Positions 8,044-17,582 of a stretch of DNA of 61,789 nt are shown piece after piece. Where the stretch lies: positions 1-61,789 of the forward strand of contig JAAWDS010000027.1 of assembly GCA_022793895.1 (NCBI GenBank). Direction: 5' to 3'. Under the pieces are notes generated by a model, which made no database searches, was not told where the DNA came from, and was given only the letters and a program-made list of their open reading frames with translations. Both the position numbers and the translations under genes were made by a program. Source of the DNA: Provencibacterium sp. Lineage in GTDB: Bacteria; Bacillota; Clostridia; Oscillospirales; Ruminococcaceae. Each line of letters opens with the position of its first letter. The stretch's first letter is position 1.

Positions 8044-9693
8044 ATGAGTAGACATGCCGCACACATTTCTCTGCTGCTGGCTGCCGCCACGGTGCTGACC
8101 ATGGCGGCGGGCTGCTCGGGGCAGCAGAAGCCCGCCGCCAGCTCATCTGCCGCGCCTATTTCGCAGCAGACCGCTTCCGCCCCCGCCGCATCCTCCGCCG
8201 CCGAGGAGGCCGGCGGCAATCCCATCACCTTCCCGGTGCAGGAGGATATCACATTTACCTATTGGAAGAATATCAGCGCTGCCGCGGCGAAAAGGATGAC
8301 CGATCTCGGCGAATCCGATACCTATAAGGAGATGGAGCGGATCACCGGCGTAAAAATCAAATTCATCCATCCGCCGGTCGGTGAGGGCAGCGAGCAGTTC
8401 GGCCTGATGATTGCTGCCGGCGACTGGCCGGACATTATCGAGAGCGCAGGCACCTACACGGGCGGCGGCGCGAAGGCCGTTGAGGATGGCGTCTATCTGG
8501 ATCTGACCGAACTCATCCCGCAGTATGCGCCCAACTATTCGGCGCTGCGCGCGGCCAACGACGATGTACGCAAGCAGACGATGACCGACGACGGGATGAT
8601 GTGGGGGATGTTTGCCATCATGCATCAGGAAAACCCGACCTTTGTCGGCCCCATCGTGCGCACCGACTGGCTCGAACAGCTGGGGCTTGAAATGCCGGTG
8701 ACGATGGAGGACTGGCACACCATGCTCACCCGCTTTAAAAATGAGCTGGGGGCCAAAACCCCCTATGTGCCCAGCACGGTCGGCAACTTTGCCGGTACGG
8801 GCTACGACGCCAACGGCATGTTCGTGACCGCCTATGGCATCGGATCGGACTTCTACCGCGAGGGAGATACGGTGAAATACGGACCTATTCAGCCCGGCTT
8901 CAAGGACTACCTGACCGAGATGAACCGCTGGTATTCGGAGGGGCTGCTCGATCCGGAATTCCCCGCAAAGACCGACCTGGACGCCATTCTGGCCGCGCTT
9001 TCAAGCGGAGAGGCGGGCGCGACGATGATGGATCCCGGCACGCTGGATCCGGTTTGGCGGGTCAACAACATCCCCTATGACAACGCCTATTATCCGGTGC
9101 TCGAGAAGGGACAGCAGACCCATTTCCGCCAGACGGACGGCATGGTAACGGCCGGCTGGGTCGCGGCCATCTCCACCAAAAACAAGCATCCGGAAACTGC
9201 CGTCGCCTGGCTGGACTACGCCTATGGCGACGAGGGCATGAAAATCTTCAACTACGGCATTGAGGGAAAGAGCTATGTGATGGAAAACGGCAAGCCGGTA
9301 TTTACCGACACGATGCTCAAAAACCCGGATGTGCCGGTCAACGACGCCATGTGGATGTTCAAAATGCATGAAGCTCCGATGCTGCGCGACGGCGCCTACT
9401 CCAACCCCGCCTCCTACGGTATGATACAGAACCTCGAGATCAAAACGCGCTGGACGACGATGGACAACAGCTTCAACCTGCCCATTCTCAGCCAGACCGC
9501 CGAGGAGGGCAAGAAGATTTCTACGCTGATGAGCGAGATTGATACCTACCGCAACGAAAAGGTTATCAAGTTCATCATGGGTATCGAGCCGCTCGATGGG
9601 TTTGACGCTTACGTCGATACCCTCCGGCAGATGGGGATCGAGGAGGTCATCGGCATCAAGCAGGCCGCCCTCGATCGGTATAATGCGAAATGA
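8044..9693 (+). CDS. Extracellular solute-binding lipoprotein of a CUT1 importer
   Basis: This is a 549-residue lipoprotein. The signal peptide ends in a lipobox (TMAAGC) with the modified Cys at residue 24, then comes a Ser/Ala-rich linker (about 25-60) and a type 1 solute-binding fold (ITFTYWKN; later GWVAAISTKNKHPETAVAWLDYAY, ending in QMGIEEVIGIKQAALDRY). Its size and motifs match the LipO/YtcQ group, which binds oligosaccharides for importers that borrow a shared ATPase. No ATPase gene is present here, consistent with use of a housekeeping MsmX-like ATPase. The stop overlaps the first permease start (ATGA). The substrate is unknown; neighbouring enzymes suggest a uronate-containing or sulfated glycan fragment. 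Confidence 0.9.
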   Translation: MSRHAAHISLLLAAATVLTMAAGCSGQQKPAASSSAAPISQQTASAPAASSAAEEAGGNPITFPVQEDITFTYWKNISAAAAKRMTDLGESDTYKEMERITGVKIKFIHPPVGEGSEQFGLMIAAGDWPDIIESAGTYTGGGAKAVEDGVYLDLTELIPQYAPNYSALRAANDDVRKQTMTDDGMMWGMFAIMHQENPTFVGPIVRTDWLEQLGLEMPVTMEDWHTMLTRFKNELGAKTPYVPSTVGNFAGTGYDANGMFVTAYGIGSDFYREGDTVKYGPIQPGFKDYLTEMNRWYSEGLLDPEFPAKTDLDAILAALSSGEAGATMMDPGTLDPVWRVNNIPYDNAYYPVLEKGQQTHFRQTDGMVTAGWVAAISTKNKHPETAVAWLDYAYGDEGMKIFNYGIEGKSYVMENGKPVFTDTMLKNPDVPVNDAMWMFKMHEAPMLRDGAYSNPASYGMIQNLEIKTRWTTMDNSFNLPILSQTAEEGKKISTLMSEIDTYRNEKVIKFIMGIEPLDGFDAYVDTLRQMGIEEVIGIKQAALDRYNAK

Positions 9694-10676
9694 GCCGCGC
9701 CGTTACACAGGCCGCCGCCCCCCGCCGGGGCGGCGGCGCCCGCGAAACGGGAACGCAAAACGGCGGGAGCTTTTTCGCAAGGCTTTTGCGGGATATGCGG
9801 ATGAACCGCTATATCTATCTGATGGCCATTCCGGTTCTTGCCTATTTTATTCTCTTCCACTATATTCCGATGGGCGGCGCGGTCATCGCCTTTATGGACT
9901 ATGTGCCCGCCAAGGGGATACTCGCCAGCAAATGGGTGGGATTTGATAATTTCATCTCCTTTTTTACCAGCTTTCAGTTCGGAAGGCTGCTCAAAAACAC
10001 CATCTTGCTCAGCCTGCTGCAGCTGATCTGGGGCTTTCCGCTGCCTATTCTGCTCGCGCTGCTGATCAATGAGGTGCACAGCCCGCGGTTTAAAAAGGGT
10101 GTGCAGACCATCAGTTATATGCCACACTTTATCTCGCTGGTCGTTATCTGCGGTATTATCCAGGATTTCACTTCGAGCGAGGGGGTGATTACCCAGCTGT
10201 TTTCACTGTTCGGTGGCCCGGATAGCAACCTGCTTCTCAAGCCCGAACTGTTTCGCACCATCTATGTGGCCTCCGGCGTATGGCAGGAGTGCGGGTGGGG
10301 GAGCATCATCTATCTGTCAGCCATGTCTGCTATCGATCCGGGCCTTTATGAGGCGGCCTTAATCGATGGGGCCAACCGCTTTAAACAGCTCGTTCACATC
10401 ACCATCCCCTGCATTCTGCCCACCATTGTCATCCTTTTCATCATGCGCATGGGCAATGTGATGAGCCTCGGGTTTGAAAAGGTGATCCTGCTGTATAACC
10501 CGAATATCTATGAAACGGCGGATATCATCTCCTCCTATGTCTACCGCCGGGGCCTGGTCGAGTTTGATTACAGCTTCTCCTCGGCCGTCGGGCTTTTTAA
10601 CTCGGTCATCAATTTTGCGCTGCTGGTGACCGTTAACCGCATCAGCAGCAAGGTATCCGAAATCAGTCTTTGGTAA
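9690..10676 (+). CDS. Sugar ABC transporter permease, LplB type
   Basis: This 328-residue inner-membrane permease has about six transmembrane helices. It carries the binding-protein-dependent transport signature EAALIDGANRFKQLVHITIPCILP, the EAA loop that docks the ATPase. The hydrophilic N-terminus (to about residue 45) precedes MAIPVLAYFILFHYIPMGG, typical of LplB/YteP permeases. The start overlaps the lipoprotein stop by four bases, so translation is coupled. It forms a heterodimeric channel with the next gene product. Confidence 0.92.
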   Translation: MSRAVTQAAAPRRGGGARETGTQNGGSFFARLLRDMRMNRYIYLMAIPVLAYFILFHYIPMGGAVIAFMDYVPAKGILASKWVGFDNFISFFTSFQFGRLLKNTILLSLLQLIWGFPLPILLALLINEVHSPRFKKGVQTISYMPHFISLVVICGIIQDFTSSEGVITQLFSLFGGPDSNLLLKPELFRTIYVASGVWQECGWGSIIYLSAMSAIDPGLYEAALIDGANRFKQLVHITIPCILPTIVILFIMRMGNVMSLGFEKVILLYNPNIYETADIISSYVYRRGLVEFDYSFSSAVGLFNSVINFALLVTVNRISSKVSEISLW

Positions 10677-10690
10677 AGGAGGGCCCGCGA

Positions 10691-11575
10691 ATGGCCGCTA
10701 TCAGAAAATCCGCCGGAGACCGGGTCTTCGACGTGTGCAACTACTGTTTATTGATCCTGCTGAGCGTCATTTTTCTCTATCCGATGCTGCATGTGCTGTT
10801 TGCCTCATTCTCCGATCCGGCCAGGCTCATCAGCCACCGGGGGATTCTGCTGTACCCTAAGGGCTTCACGCTTACCGGCTATGGCATCGTCTTTAAGGAT
10901 CGCAACACGCTGCTCGGCTATGCCAACACTCTCTTTTATATGGTGGTGGGGACGGGGCTGAACCTGCTGCTGACGAGCATGGGAGCTTATGTGCTCTCCC
11001 GCAAAAGCTTCATGCTGAAAAAGGCCATGTCGGTCATGCTGGTCGTCACCATGTATTTTTCCGGCGGGCTGATTCCGAATTTCCTGCTGGTCAAAAGCCT
11101 CGGGATGTACGATAACCGCCTGGCGCTGATTCTGCCCACCGCTATTTCCGCCTATAACCTCATCGTGATGCGTACCGCCTTCAGCCAGCTGCCGGATGGG
11201 CTGGAGGAGTCCGCCAAAATTGACGGAGCCAATGATTTCACCATCCTGTTCCGGATCGTGCTGCCCGTTTCGATGAGCGTTGTCGCGGTAATGGTTCTGT
11301 TCTATGCCGTCGGCCACTGGAACGGATGGTTCAACGCCTACATCTACCTGCGCACGCGCACCAAATACCCGCTGGCGCTGTTTTTGCGCGAAACGCTCAT
11401 CGAGAACCGCATCAGCGCGGATATGGAGTTTACCGACAGCGCGGAATCCTTTTTTACCAAGGCGCTGATTAAATACTGTACCATCATTGTTTCAACCGTG
11501 CCCATTCTGGTCATCTATCCGTTTTTGCAGAAATATTTCGCCAAGGGCGTGATGGTCGGCTCGCTCAAGGGGTGA
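10691..11575 (+). CDS. Carbohydrate ABC transporter permease, LplC/YtcP type
   Basis: This 294-residue membrane protein is the second half of the permease pair. Visible features are the N-terminal membrane helix (NYCLLILLSVIFLYPMLHVL), the EAA-like loop DGLEESAKIDGANDFTILFRIVLPVS, and the C-terminal YPFLQKYFAKGVMVGSLKG that closes most CUT1 permeases of this type. ATG 10691 is preferred because AAAGGAGG sits just upstream; an in-frame TTG at 10670 overlaps the previous stop region. It is followed after 21 bases by the beta-helix protein gene. Confidence 0.92.
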   Translation: MAAIRKSAGDRVFDVCNYCLLILLSVIFLYPMLHVLFASFSDPARLISHRGILLYPKGFTLTGYGIVFKDRNTLLGYANTLFYMVVGTGLNLLLTSMGAYVLSRKSFMLKKAMSVMLVVTMYFSGGLIPNFLLVKSLGMYDNRLALILPTAISAYNLIVMRTAFSQLPDGLEESAKIDGANDFTILFRIVLPVSMSVVAVMVLFYAVGHWNGWFNAYIYLRTRTKYPLALFLRETLIENRISADMEFTDSAESFFTKALIKYCTIIVSTVPILVIYPFLQKYFAKGVMVGSLKG

Positions 11576-11596
11576 GCCGCGAAGGGAGGAAACCAC

Positions 11597-13843
11597 ATGA
11601 TTTTAAAGCAAAAGCCCAGCCATTATTCCGATGAGCTTTACGACCGGTTTGAGGTTCCGAAAAGCCTTGAACCGGAGATTGAGCCCTATGCGGGCGGACT
11701 GCGCTTCGCGCTGCCCGAGGGGCTTGGCAATCCCGAGCTGGCCGCGCTCGGCTTGCTGGATGTGACCGCCGCCCCCTTCTGTGCGGACAATACCGGAAAA
11801 AGAGACTGCACCGCCGCGCTCAATGAGGCCATGCGCACCGCTCAGCGCTATCAGCTGGTCTGTTATTTCCCGCTGGGGACCTACCGCGTTTCGGACACGC
11901 TGCACGCCTGTCAGGATATCTGGTGGGAGGGCTATCCCTTTCGGGAGTACCGCGTCGGCGCGCGGACCTATCCGATTGTCCTGCTCGGCGAACGCCGGGA
12001 GGAGGGAGGGCGGACGCTGCGGCCTGAAATCCTGCTTGCCCCCCATTCCCCGGGCTTCTGCTTTCCAAAGGTACATAAGGCGCTGCTTTTTGTCTACCGG
12101 GGCAGCTGTCCGGAGCTTAACAGCGCGCCGGGCAGCATCTGCAACATGGTAACCGGCCTGCGCTTCACCATCGGGGAAGGGAACACCGGTGCGATCGGCG
12201 TTCACTTCTATGCCGCGCAGGGCTGTTCGATCGAGGACTGCGAAATTGATGTGGGCGATGGCTACTGCGGAATCTTCGGCAGTGCCGGCAATGGGGGCAG
12301 CCATTCACAGAATATCATCCGCGGCGGCCGTGTCGGAATCGATATTGCAAACGGCACACCGGGCAGTGTGCTCGAGGGCTTTGTGTTTGATCACCAGCGG
12401 GAGTATGCGATCAGCGCCGGCGCCAAGCAGGCCGTCACCTTTGTCGGCTGCCGTATCCTGACCGGAACGGACCGGCCGCCCGTTGTCTCCTTCGGCGGAA
12501 CCTTCGAGCTGATGGAGCAGGGACAGCTCTCGATGATCGATTCGGTCATCGCGTTTGACGCGCCGCCCGAGAAGGGACTCCTGCAGGCGGCGGTCAGCTC
12601 CCGGGAGAGCCTCTACCTGCGGCATGTCTATGTCAAAAACGCCACCCACGCCGTCCTGAACCCGGATGGCACGCAGGCTCCCGCCAATCCGGAGGGCTGG
12701 TGCGAGGTCGAGGAGTTTGCCCACGGCATCGATTCGATGCCGATGTGGGGCGGCGTATACAGCGCGCCGGTTTATCAGGACGGGAAAAAGCTGGATACCC
12801 GCACGCTCTGCAGGGTGCGGGAGAGCGGCGAGCCGCCGGAGACGCTCTGGCAAAAGCACCGCTATCACCTGCCGCTGTGGCAGGAGGTTCGGGAGATGAA
12901 CGTTAAAACCCGCTACGGTGCTGCCGGGGATGGCATTGCCGACGACACTGCGGCGCTGCAGCGCGCCATCGACGAGCAGCAGACAGTCTTTCTGCCCAAG
13001 GGCTATTACCGCATTACCGATACGCTCCGGCTGAGAGCGGATACAAAGCTTGTCGGCGTGGCCCAGAACCTTTCCCAGATCATCGTCACGCAGTCTCCGG
13101 ATGGCGCATTTGCGGATGAAACAAGGGAAGCGCCCGCGCTGCTGACGCCGGATAAGGCGGATGCATCGGTGATGCTGTGCTATGCGGGAGTCGTTACCGC
13201 CCGGAAGCTGACACATGTCTATGCGCTGCACTGGCGCTGTGCGGGCGGCTCGATGCTGCGCAACTTTGCCTTCTATGGCGACCCCGGATACCGCATCACC
13301 TGGATGACCCGCGAGCGGCATACGCCCTGGATACGCATCACCGGCAGCGGCGGCGGACGCTGGTACAACTTCTGGTGCGATATCACCCAGGGGGGCGCAG
13401 GCTACCGGATACTCAAAATCAGCGGTACCCGTCAGCCGCTGCGCATCTATGCCTGCAACGTGGAGCATTCCCGCTCGGAATATGAGATGGAGATCGACGG
13501 GTGCAAAAATATCGAGATCTACGGCCTCAAGAGCGAGTGCAATGCGGCGGATCTGCTCATTAAGGACAGTGAAAATATCGCGCTCTTCTCCAAGGGCGGC
13601 GACGCCTCGGCTCCCGAGGGGAAAGCGCTCCTCTATCTGGAGAACAGCCGCAACATTCTGCTGACGCTGCTCAACGATTACCGGGTGACACAGGGCCACG
13701 GGATGAACTTCTACAGCGGCTATTGGTATCCCGCTTCGCTTTGGCACATGGTCGAGGAGCGCTCGGAACAGCAGATATCCGCAACCGGACCGTGGGAAAG
13801 ACCGGTATACTATGCATCCGGCCGTTATACGGATATCGGATAG
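11597..13843 (+). CDS. Cytoplasmic right-handed beta-helix protein with two pectate-lyase-3-type modules
   Basis: This 748-residue protein contains two copies of the entry motif of Pectate_lyase_3/GH28-like beta helices. One is at residues about 55-105 (NTGKRDCTAALNEAM, then FPLGTYRVSDTL) and the other at about 440-480 (YGAAGDGIADDTAALQRAID, then LPKGYYRITDTL). Each is followed by beta-strand-rich repeats. No signal peptide is present, so it should act in the cytoplasm on imported material. The family includes polysaccharide lyases and hydrolases, but no catalytic residues could be assigned, so the reaction is open. Its position between importer and glycosidase indicates a role in breaking down the imported oligosaccharide. 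Confidence 0.75.
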   Translation: MILKQKPSHYSDELYDRFEVPKSLEPEIEPYAGGLRFALPEGLGNPELAALGLLDVTAAPFCADNTGKRDCTAALNEAMRTAQRYQLVCYFPLGTYRVSDTLHACQDIWWEGYPFREYRVGARTYPIVLLGERREEGGRTLRPEILLAPHSPGFCFPKVHKALLFVYRGSCPELNSAPGSICNMVTGLRFTIGEGNTGAIGVHFYAAQGCSIEDCEIDVGDGYCGIFGSAGNGGSHSQNIIRGGRVGIDIANGTPGSVLEGFVFDHQREYAISAGAKQAVTFVGCRILTGTDRPPVVSFGGTFELMEQGQLSMIDSVIAFDAPPEKGLLQAAVSSRESLYLRHVYVKNATHAVLNPDGTQAPANPEGWCEVEEFAHGIDSMPMWGGVYSAPVYQDGKKLDTRTLCRVRESGEPPETLWQKHRYHLPLWQEVREMNVKTRYGAAGDGIADDTAALQRAIDEQQTVFLPKGYYRITDTLRLRADTKLVGVAQNLSQIIVTQSPDGAFADETREAPALLTPDKADASVMLCYAGVVTARKLTHVYALHWRCAGGSMLRNFAFYGDPGYRITWMTRERHTPWIRITGSGGGRWYNFWCDITQGGAGYRILKISGTRQPLRIYACNVEHSRSEYEMEIDGCKNIEIYGLKSECNAADLLIKDSENIALFSKGGDASAPEGKALLYLENSRNILLTLLNDYRVTQGHGMNFYSGYWYPASLWHMVEERSEQQISATGPWERPVYYASGRYTDIG

Positions 13844-13896
13844 CCGGCCACGCAATGAGCCGCGGACATTTAAAAGACAGGCAGGAGAGATGAAAA

Positions 13897-15648
13897 ATGA
13901 ACCAAAAGCTTCCGCGCCCGGAGCACCCGCGCCCGCAGATGGAGCGGGGAGACTGGGAGAACCTCAACGGGTCATGGGAATTTGCCTTTGATTTTTCCGC
14001 AAGCGGGAAGGAGCGAAGGATGTTCTGCGAGGGGACGTTTGACCGGACAATCACCGTCCCCTTCTGCCCGGAGAGCGCGCTTTCCGGGATTGGCTATAAG
14101 GATTTCATGCCCGCGGTCTGGTACCGCAGGCAGATAGTGCTCAGCGAGCAGCAGCTGAGTGGGCGGGTGCTGCTGCATTTCGGCGCTGTCGATTATGAGG
14201 CGGAGGTCTGGGTAAACGGCGAGAGCGTAGGCGTCCATCGGGGCGGCTTCTCTTCCTTTACCTTTGACATCACCCGGGCGGCCCGCGCGGGGGAGAACAC
14301 CATCGTGGTCTGCGCGCTCGATGATGTGCGCTCCGGACGGCAGCCCAGCGGAAAGCAGAGCGCGCGCTATCATCACTATGAGTGCTTTTACACCCGCACG
14401 ACCGGCATCTGGCAAACGGTGTGGCTGGAGTTTGTCCCGAAAACCTACATCCGTTCTTACCGACTTATACCCGATCCCGCCAACGGACAGGCGCACTTCG
14501 AGGTTTGCCTAGGGGGAGAGCCGCACTGTGATGAGCTGACGCTGACAGCCTCTTTTGAGGGGCGTCCGGCGGGCAGCGTAACGGTGAAAACCTGCGGCCG
14601 GAGCGCGGCCGTTTCCCTTCCTTTAAGCGAGACGCATCTCTGGGAGCCTGGCGCACCCGCCCTTTATGATCTGACCCTTTCACTCGCGAGCGGAGACCGG
14701 GTGCGGAGCTATTTTGGCCTGCGCACCATTGAATGGCGCGACAAGGCGATGTATCTTAACGGGAAAATTGTGTTCCAGCGCCTTATCCTCGACCAGGGTT
14801 TCTTCCCGGACGGCATCTATACCGCTTCTTCCGATGAGGCGCTGAGAAGGGACATCGAGCTTTCGATGGCGCTCGGCTTTAATGGCGCGCGCATGCACGA
14901 GAAGATTTTCGAGGAGCGCTATCTTTACTGGGCGGATAAGCTCGGCTACCTCGTCTGGGGGGAGATGGCCAACTGGGGGCTGGATATCACGACAGCGGCG
15001 GGCCTGGAAAATTTCCTGCCCGAGTGGGTGGAGGCGATGGAGCGCGATTTTAACCATGCGGCTCTCATCGGCTGGTGTCCTTTTAATGAAACCTGGGACT
15101 GGCGGCAGACCGGCGCCCGGCAGGATGACAGCGTTTTGTCTGCCGTCTATCAGGTGACCAAGGCGCTCGACCCGACGCGCCCGGTCATTGATACAAGCGG
15201 CAATTTCCATGTCGTTACCGATATCTATGACATCCATTGGTATGAGCAGGAGCCCGAAAGATTCCGCGCGGCATTCGCGGAGGCCTTCCAAAAGGGCAGC
15301 GTGGTGGACAACCATTCGGATCGGCAGCGCTATGACGGGCAGCCCTATTTTGTCAGTGAATACGGCGGGACCTGGTGGAACCCGAAGGATGCAAGCCGGG
15401 AAAACTGGGGATACGGCATGCGCCCGGACAGCGAGGAAGAGGTGCTGCGCCGCTATGTGGGGCTGACCTCGGCGCTGATGGAGCGGCCGGAGATCTGTGC
15501 TTTCTGCTACACCCAGCTGACCGATGTCGAGCAGGAGCAGAACGGTTTGTATACCTATACGCGGGAAAAGAAATTCAGCGACGAAACCTATCGGAAAATC
15601 CGGGAGACGAACCTTGCCGTCGCTGCGATTGAAAGGAGGAACGCATGA
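13897..15648 (+). CDS. GH2-family beta-glycosidase (galactosidase/glucuronidase-like)
   Basis: This 583-residue enzyme has the three-part GH2 layout: a sugar-binding jelly-roll domain (NLNGSWEFAFDF, then VWYRRQIVL..VLLHFGAVDYEAEVWVNG), an Ig-like domain and a TIM barrel. The likely acid/base is E398 in WCPFNETW and the likely nucleophile is E488 in FVSEYGG. The C-terminal extra domains of LacZ are absent. There is no signal peptide, so it is cytoplasmic. GH2 covers beta-galactosidase, beta-mannosidase and beta-glucuronidase; the KDG pathway at 21187-23340 would make a uronidase useful, but this is inference. Its stop overlaps the sulfatase start. Confidence 0.88.
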   Translation: MNQKLPRPEHPRPQMERGDWENLNGSWEFAFDFSASGKERRMFCEGTFDRTITVPFCPESALSGIGYKDFMPAVWYRRQIVLSEQQLSGRVLLHFGAVDYEAEVWVNGESVGVHRGGFSSFTFDITRAARAGENTIVVCALDDVRSGRQPSGKQSARYHHYECFYTRTTGIWQTVWLEFVPKTYIRSYRLIPDPANGQAHFEVCLGGEPHCDELTLTASFEGRPAGSVTVKTCGRSAAVSLPLSETHLWEPGAPALYDLTLSLASGDRVRSYFGLRTIEWRDKAMYLNGKIVFQRLILDQGFFPDGIYTASSDEALRRDIELSMALGFNGARMHEKIFEERYLYWADKLGYLVWGEMANWGLDITTAAGLENFLPEWVEAMERDFNHAALIGWCPFNETWDWRQTGARQDDSVLSAVYQVTKALDPTRPVIDTSGNFHVVTDIYDIHWYEQEPERFRAAFAEAFQKGSVVDNHSDRQRYDGQPYFVSEYGGTWWNPKDASRENWGYGMRPDSEEEVLRRYVGLTSALMERPEICAFCYTQLTDVEQEQNGLYTYTREKKFSDETYRKIRETNLAVAAIERRNA

Positions 15649-17063
15649 TGAAAAAGCCGAACCTCATCTATATTTTTGCCGATCAGCTGCGCTATGCGAG
15701 CCTCTCCTGCCATGGGGACCGGCTGGCAAAAACGCCGAACATCGACCGCTTTGCCGCCTGCAGCGCAGAGCTCTGCAATGCGGTCTCCGGCCATCCGGTC
15801 TGCGCGCCCTACCGAGCCTCGCTGCTGACCGGAAAATATACCACCAGTACCGGCATGGTCATCAATGAGATCCGCATGAACCCCAACCACCGCAGCTTCG
15901 CGCATGTGCTGAATGATGCCGGCTATGAGGCCGCCTATATTGGCAAATGGCACCTGTATGCGGCTGAGCTCGGCAACCACTATGACCCGAAGAATTCCTT
16001 CATTCCCAAGGGACCAGACCGCCTCGGCTTTGATGGCCTGTTCGCCGCCTACAATTTCCATCATGAGTATTATGGCGCGCCGGCCTACTATCACCTTGAC
16101 ACGCCTGACAAAATCTATTGCAGCAAATATGAGCCGGATGAGCAGACGGATATGGCCATAGACGCCCTGCATGGACTCAGCGCATCGAAAAAGCCCTTCG
16201 CGCTCTTTCTGTCCATCGGCACGCCGCATGACCCCTGGATTCCGGAGAACGTGCCAGGGAAATATCTGGAGCTGTTTAAGGATGCAGCGTTCGAGCTGCC
16301 GGAAAACTATCTGCCGGAGAACGATCCGCATGCCGACGGCTGGGCAAGACTGTCCGACCAGGAGCGCAGGGAGCTGACCGAATGGATGCGGGTTTACTAC
16401 GCGATGGTGGCCAATCTGGATGATAACATTGGCCGCCTGATGGCCGCGATTGAGGAGATGGGACTCGATAAAGATTCGATTGTCGTCTTTACCTCCGACC
16501 ACGGGGAGCTGTTTGGGGCGCATGGACGCCGGGCAAAAAATATTTTCTACGATGAGGCGGTACGCGTCCCCTTCTTCCTGCGCTTTCCCGGCCATGTGCC
16601 GTCCGGGAGTTATTCCTCGCCGATGAATACGGTCGATATCCTGCCGACGCTGCTGAATCTGTTGGGGCTGCCCGTGCCGCAGGAGGCCGAGGGGCAGGAT
16701 TTGAGCCGGTATCTTCTCAGCGGCGGGAACGGGCCGCATCCGGATGGCAGCCTGATGATGTGTACCGGTCCGACGGCTAAATTTGAGGATGGGCACGAAT
16801 GGCGTGCCTGGAGAAACGAACGATTCACCTATGCCACCTATCTCAGTGACGACAGCGAGTATCTCTTTGATAATGAGGCGGATCCCTTTCAGATGCACAA
16901 CCTGATTGGAGAACCGGACTTTGCACAGACCGCAAAGGAGCTCAGGGAAAAGATGCTTGCCGAAATGAGGCGCATAGGCGATGAGTTTCGCCCCTGCTCG
17001 TGGTATGAGCAGCATTGGATTGAGAACCGTCTCATCAAGAAAACCGCTACCCTACAGGGATAA
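15645..17063 (+). CDS. Type I sulfatase (formylglycine-dependent)
   Basis: This 472-residue sulfatase opens with NLIYIFADQLRY, which provides metal-ligand Asp. It carries the modification motif C53-A-P-Y-R followed by ASLLTG. The Cys must be converted to formylglycine, in anaerobes by the radical-SAM enzyme anSME, which is not in this window. Other landmarks are GKWHLY, GTPHDPW and FTSDHGELFGAHG. No signal peptide is present, so desulfation would occur inside the cell after import. The ATG at 15645 overlaps the GH2 stop by four bases, with GAAAGGAGG upstream. It is the last gene of the operon. Confidence 0.92.
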   Translation: MMKKPNLIYIFADQLRYASLSCHGDRLAKTPNIDRFAACSAELCNAVSGHPVCAPYRASLLTGKYTTSTGMVINEIRMNPNHRSFAHVLNDAGYEAAYIGKWHLYAAELGNHYDPKNSFIPKGPDRLGFDGLFAAYNFHHEYYGAPAYYHLDTPDKIYCSKYEPDEQTDMAIDALHGLSASKKPFALFLSIGTPHDPWIPENVPGKYLELFKDAAFELPENYLPENDPHADGWARLSDQERRELTEWMRVYYAMVANLDDNIGRLMAAIEEMGLDKDSIVVFTSDHGELFGAHGRRAKNIFYDEAVRVPFFLRFPGHVPSGSYSSPMNTVDILPTLLNLLGLPVPQEAEGQDLSRYLLSGGNGPHPDGSLMMCTGPTAKFEDGHEWRAWRNERFTYATYLSDDSEYLFDNEADPFQMHNLIGEPDFAQTAKELREKMLAEMRRIGDEFRPCSWYEQHWIENRLIKKTATLQG

Positions 17064-17222
17064 TGAAGGAGAAGGCACGCGTAACAAAGTGGCGCGCTGC
17101 AACCCAGACAGGAAACGTTTCACAAGGGGAAGACGCGATTTCAAAGGCAATGGGAGCCTGTTGGGATCGTGTTTTTCCATGCATAATCTTTTGGGAGGCT
17201 GTTTCGCGGCAGGCCGCCATCC
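17064..17222. other. Gene-free junction with a possible relic of the dispersed repeat
   Basis: No gene is seen between the sulfatase and the IS1182 fragment. The stretch AACAAAGTGGCGCGCTGCAA at about 17082-17101 resembles the left end of the dispersed repeat (compare 44172). A GGAAACGTTTCAC palindrome near 17110 resembles a catabolite-control site by chance or design. No terminator was found here. Confidence 0.3.
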
Positions 17223-17582
17223 TCATTTGTTGCCGTGATTGATATAGCTGCTGTCTGTATCCGTCCGGCTGGTGGAGTGATCCGGGATGGCATCATTCAG
17301 CTCGAATCCACAGAACCAGCGATAGGCAATATTTAGCCGAACTTTCTCTACCAGCCGCCGCTCTGATTTGATGCCGTACAGATATCCGATCAAGAGCATT
17401 TTGGACATACTGACAGGGTCGATAGATGGACGGCCGGTCGCCGGATAATATGGCGCTAACAGTTCATAGATGAAGTCAAAGGACACCATCTCCTCGACCT
17501 TTCGCAGCAGATGCTTCTCCGGAATCATTGTCTCTATATCCACGATAATCATTGCCATTTGTCTGCTTTGTCGTCCCATCAT
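17223..17582 (-). pseudogene. IS1182-family transposase, N-terminal fragment
   Basis: The 119-residue frame covers only the N-terminal (DUF772-like) part of an IS1182-type transposase: LLRKVEEMVSFDFIYELL, GRPSIDPVSMSKMLLIGYLYGI, then SERRLVEKVRLNIAYRWFCGF. Full-length family members are several hundred residues long with a DDE domain. Here the frame runs into unrelated residues soon after PDHST, so the gene is a truncated remnant. A ribosome site (GGGAGGTGG) survives upstream of ATG 17582. Confidence 0.8.

Noticed and set aside
12305-13855. A 516-codon open frame opposite the beta-helix gene
   Set aside because: It has low-complexity composition, no recognisable motif, and the plus-strand gene fits the operon and family.
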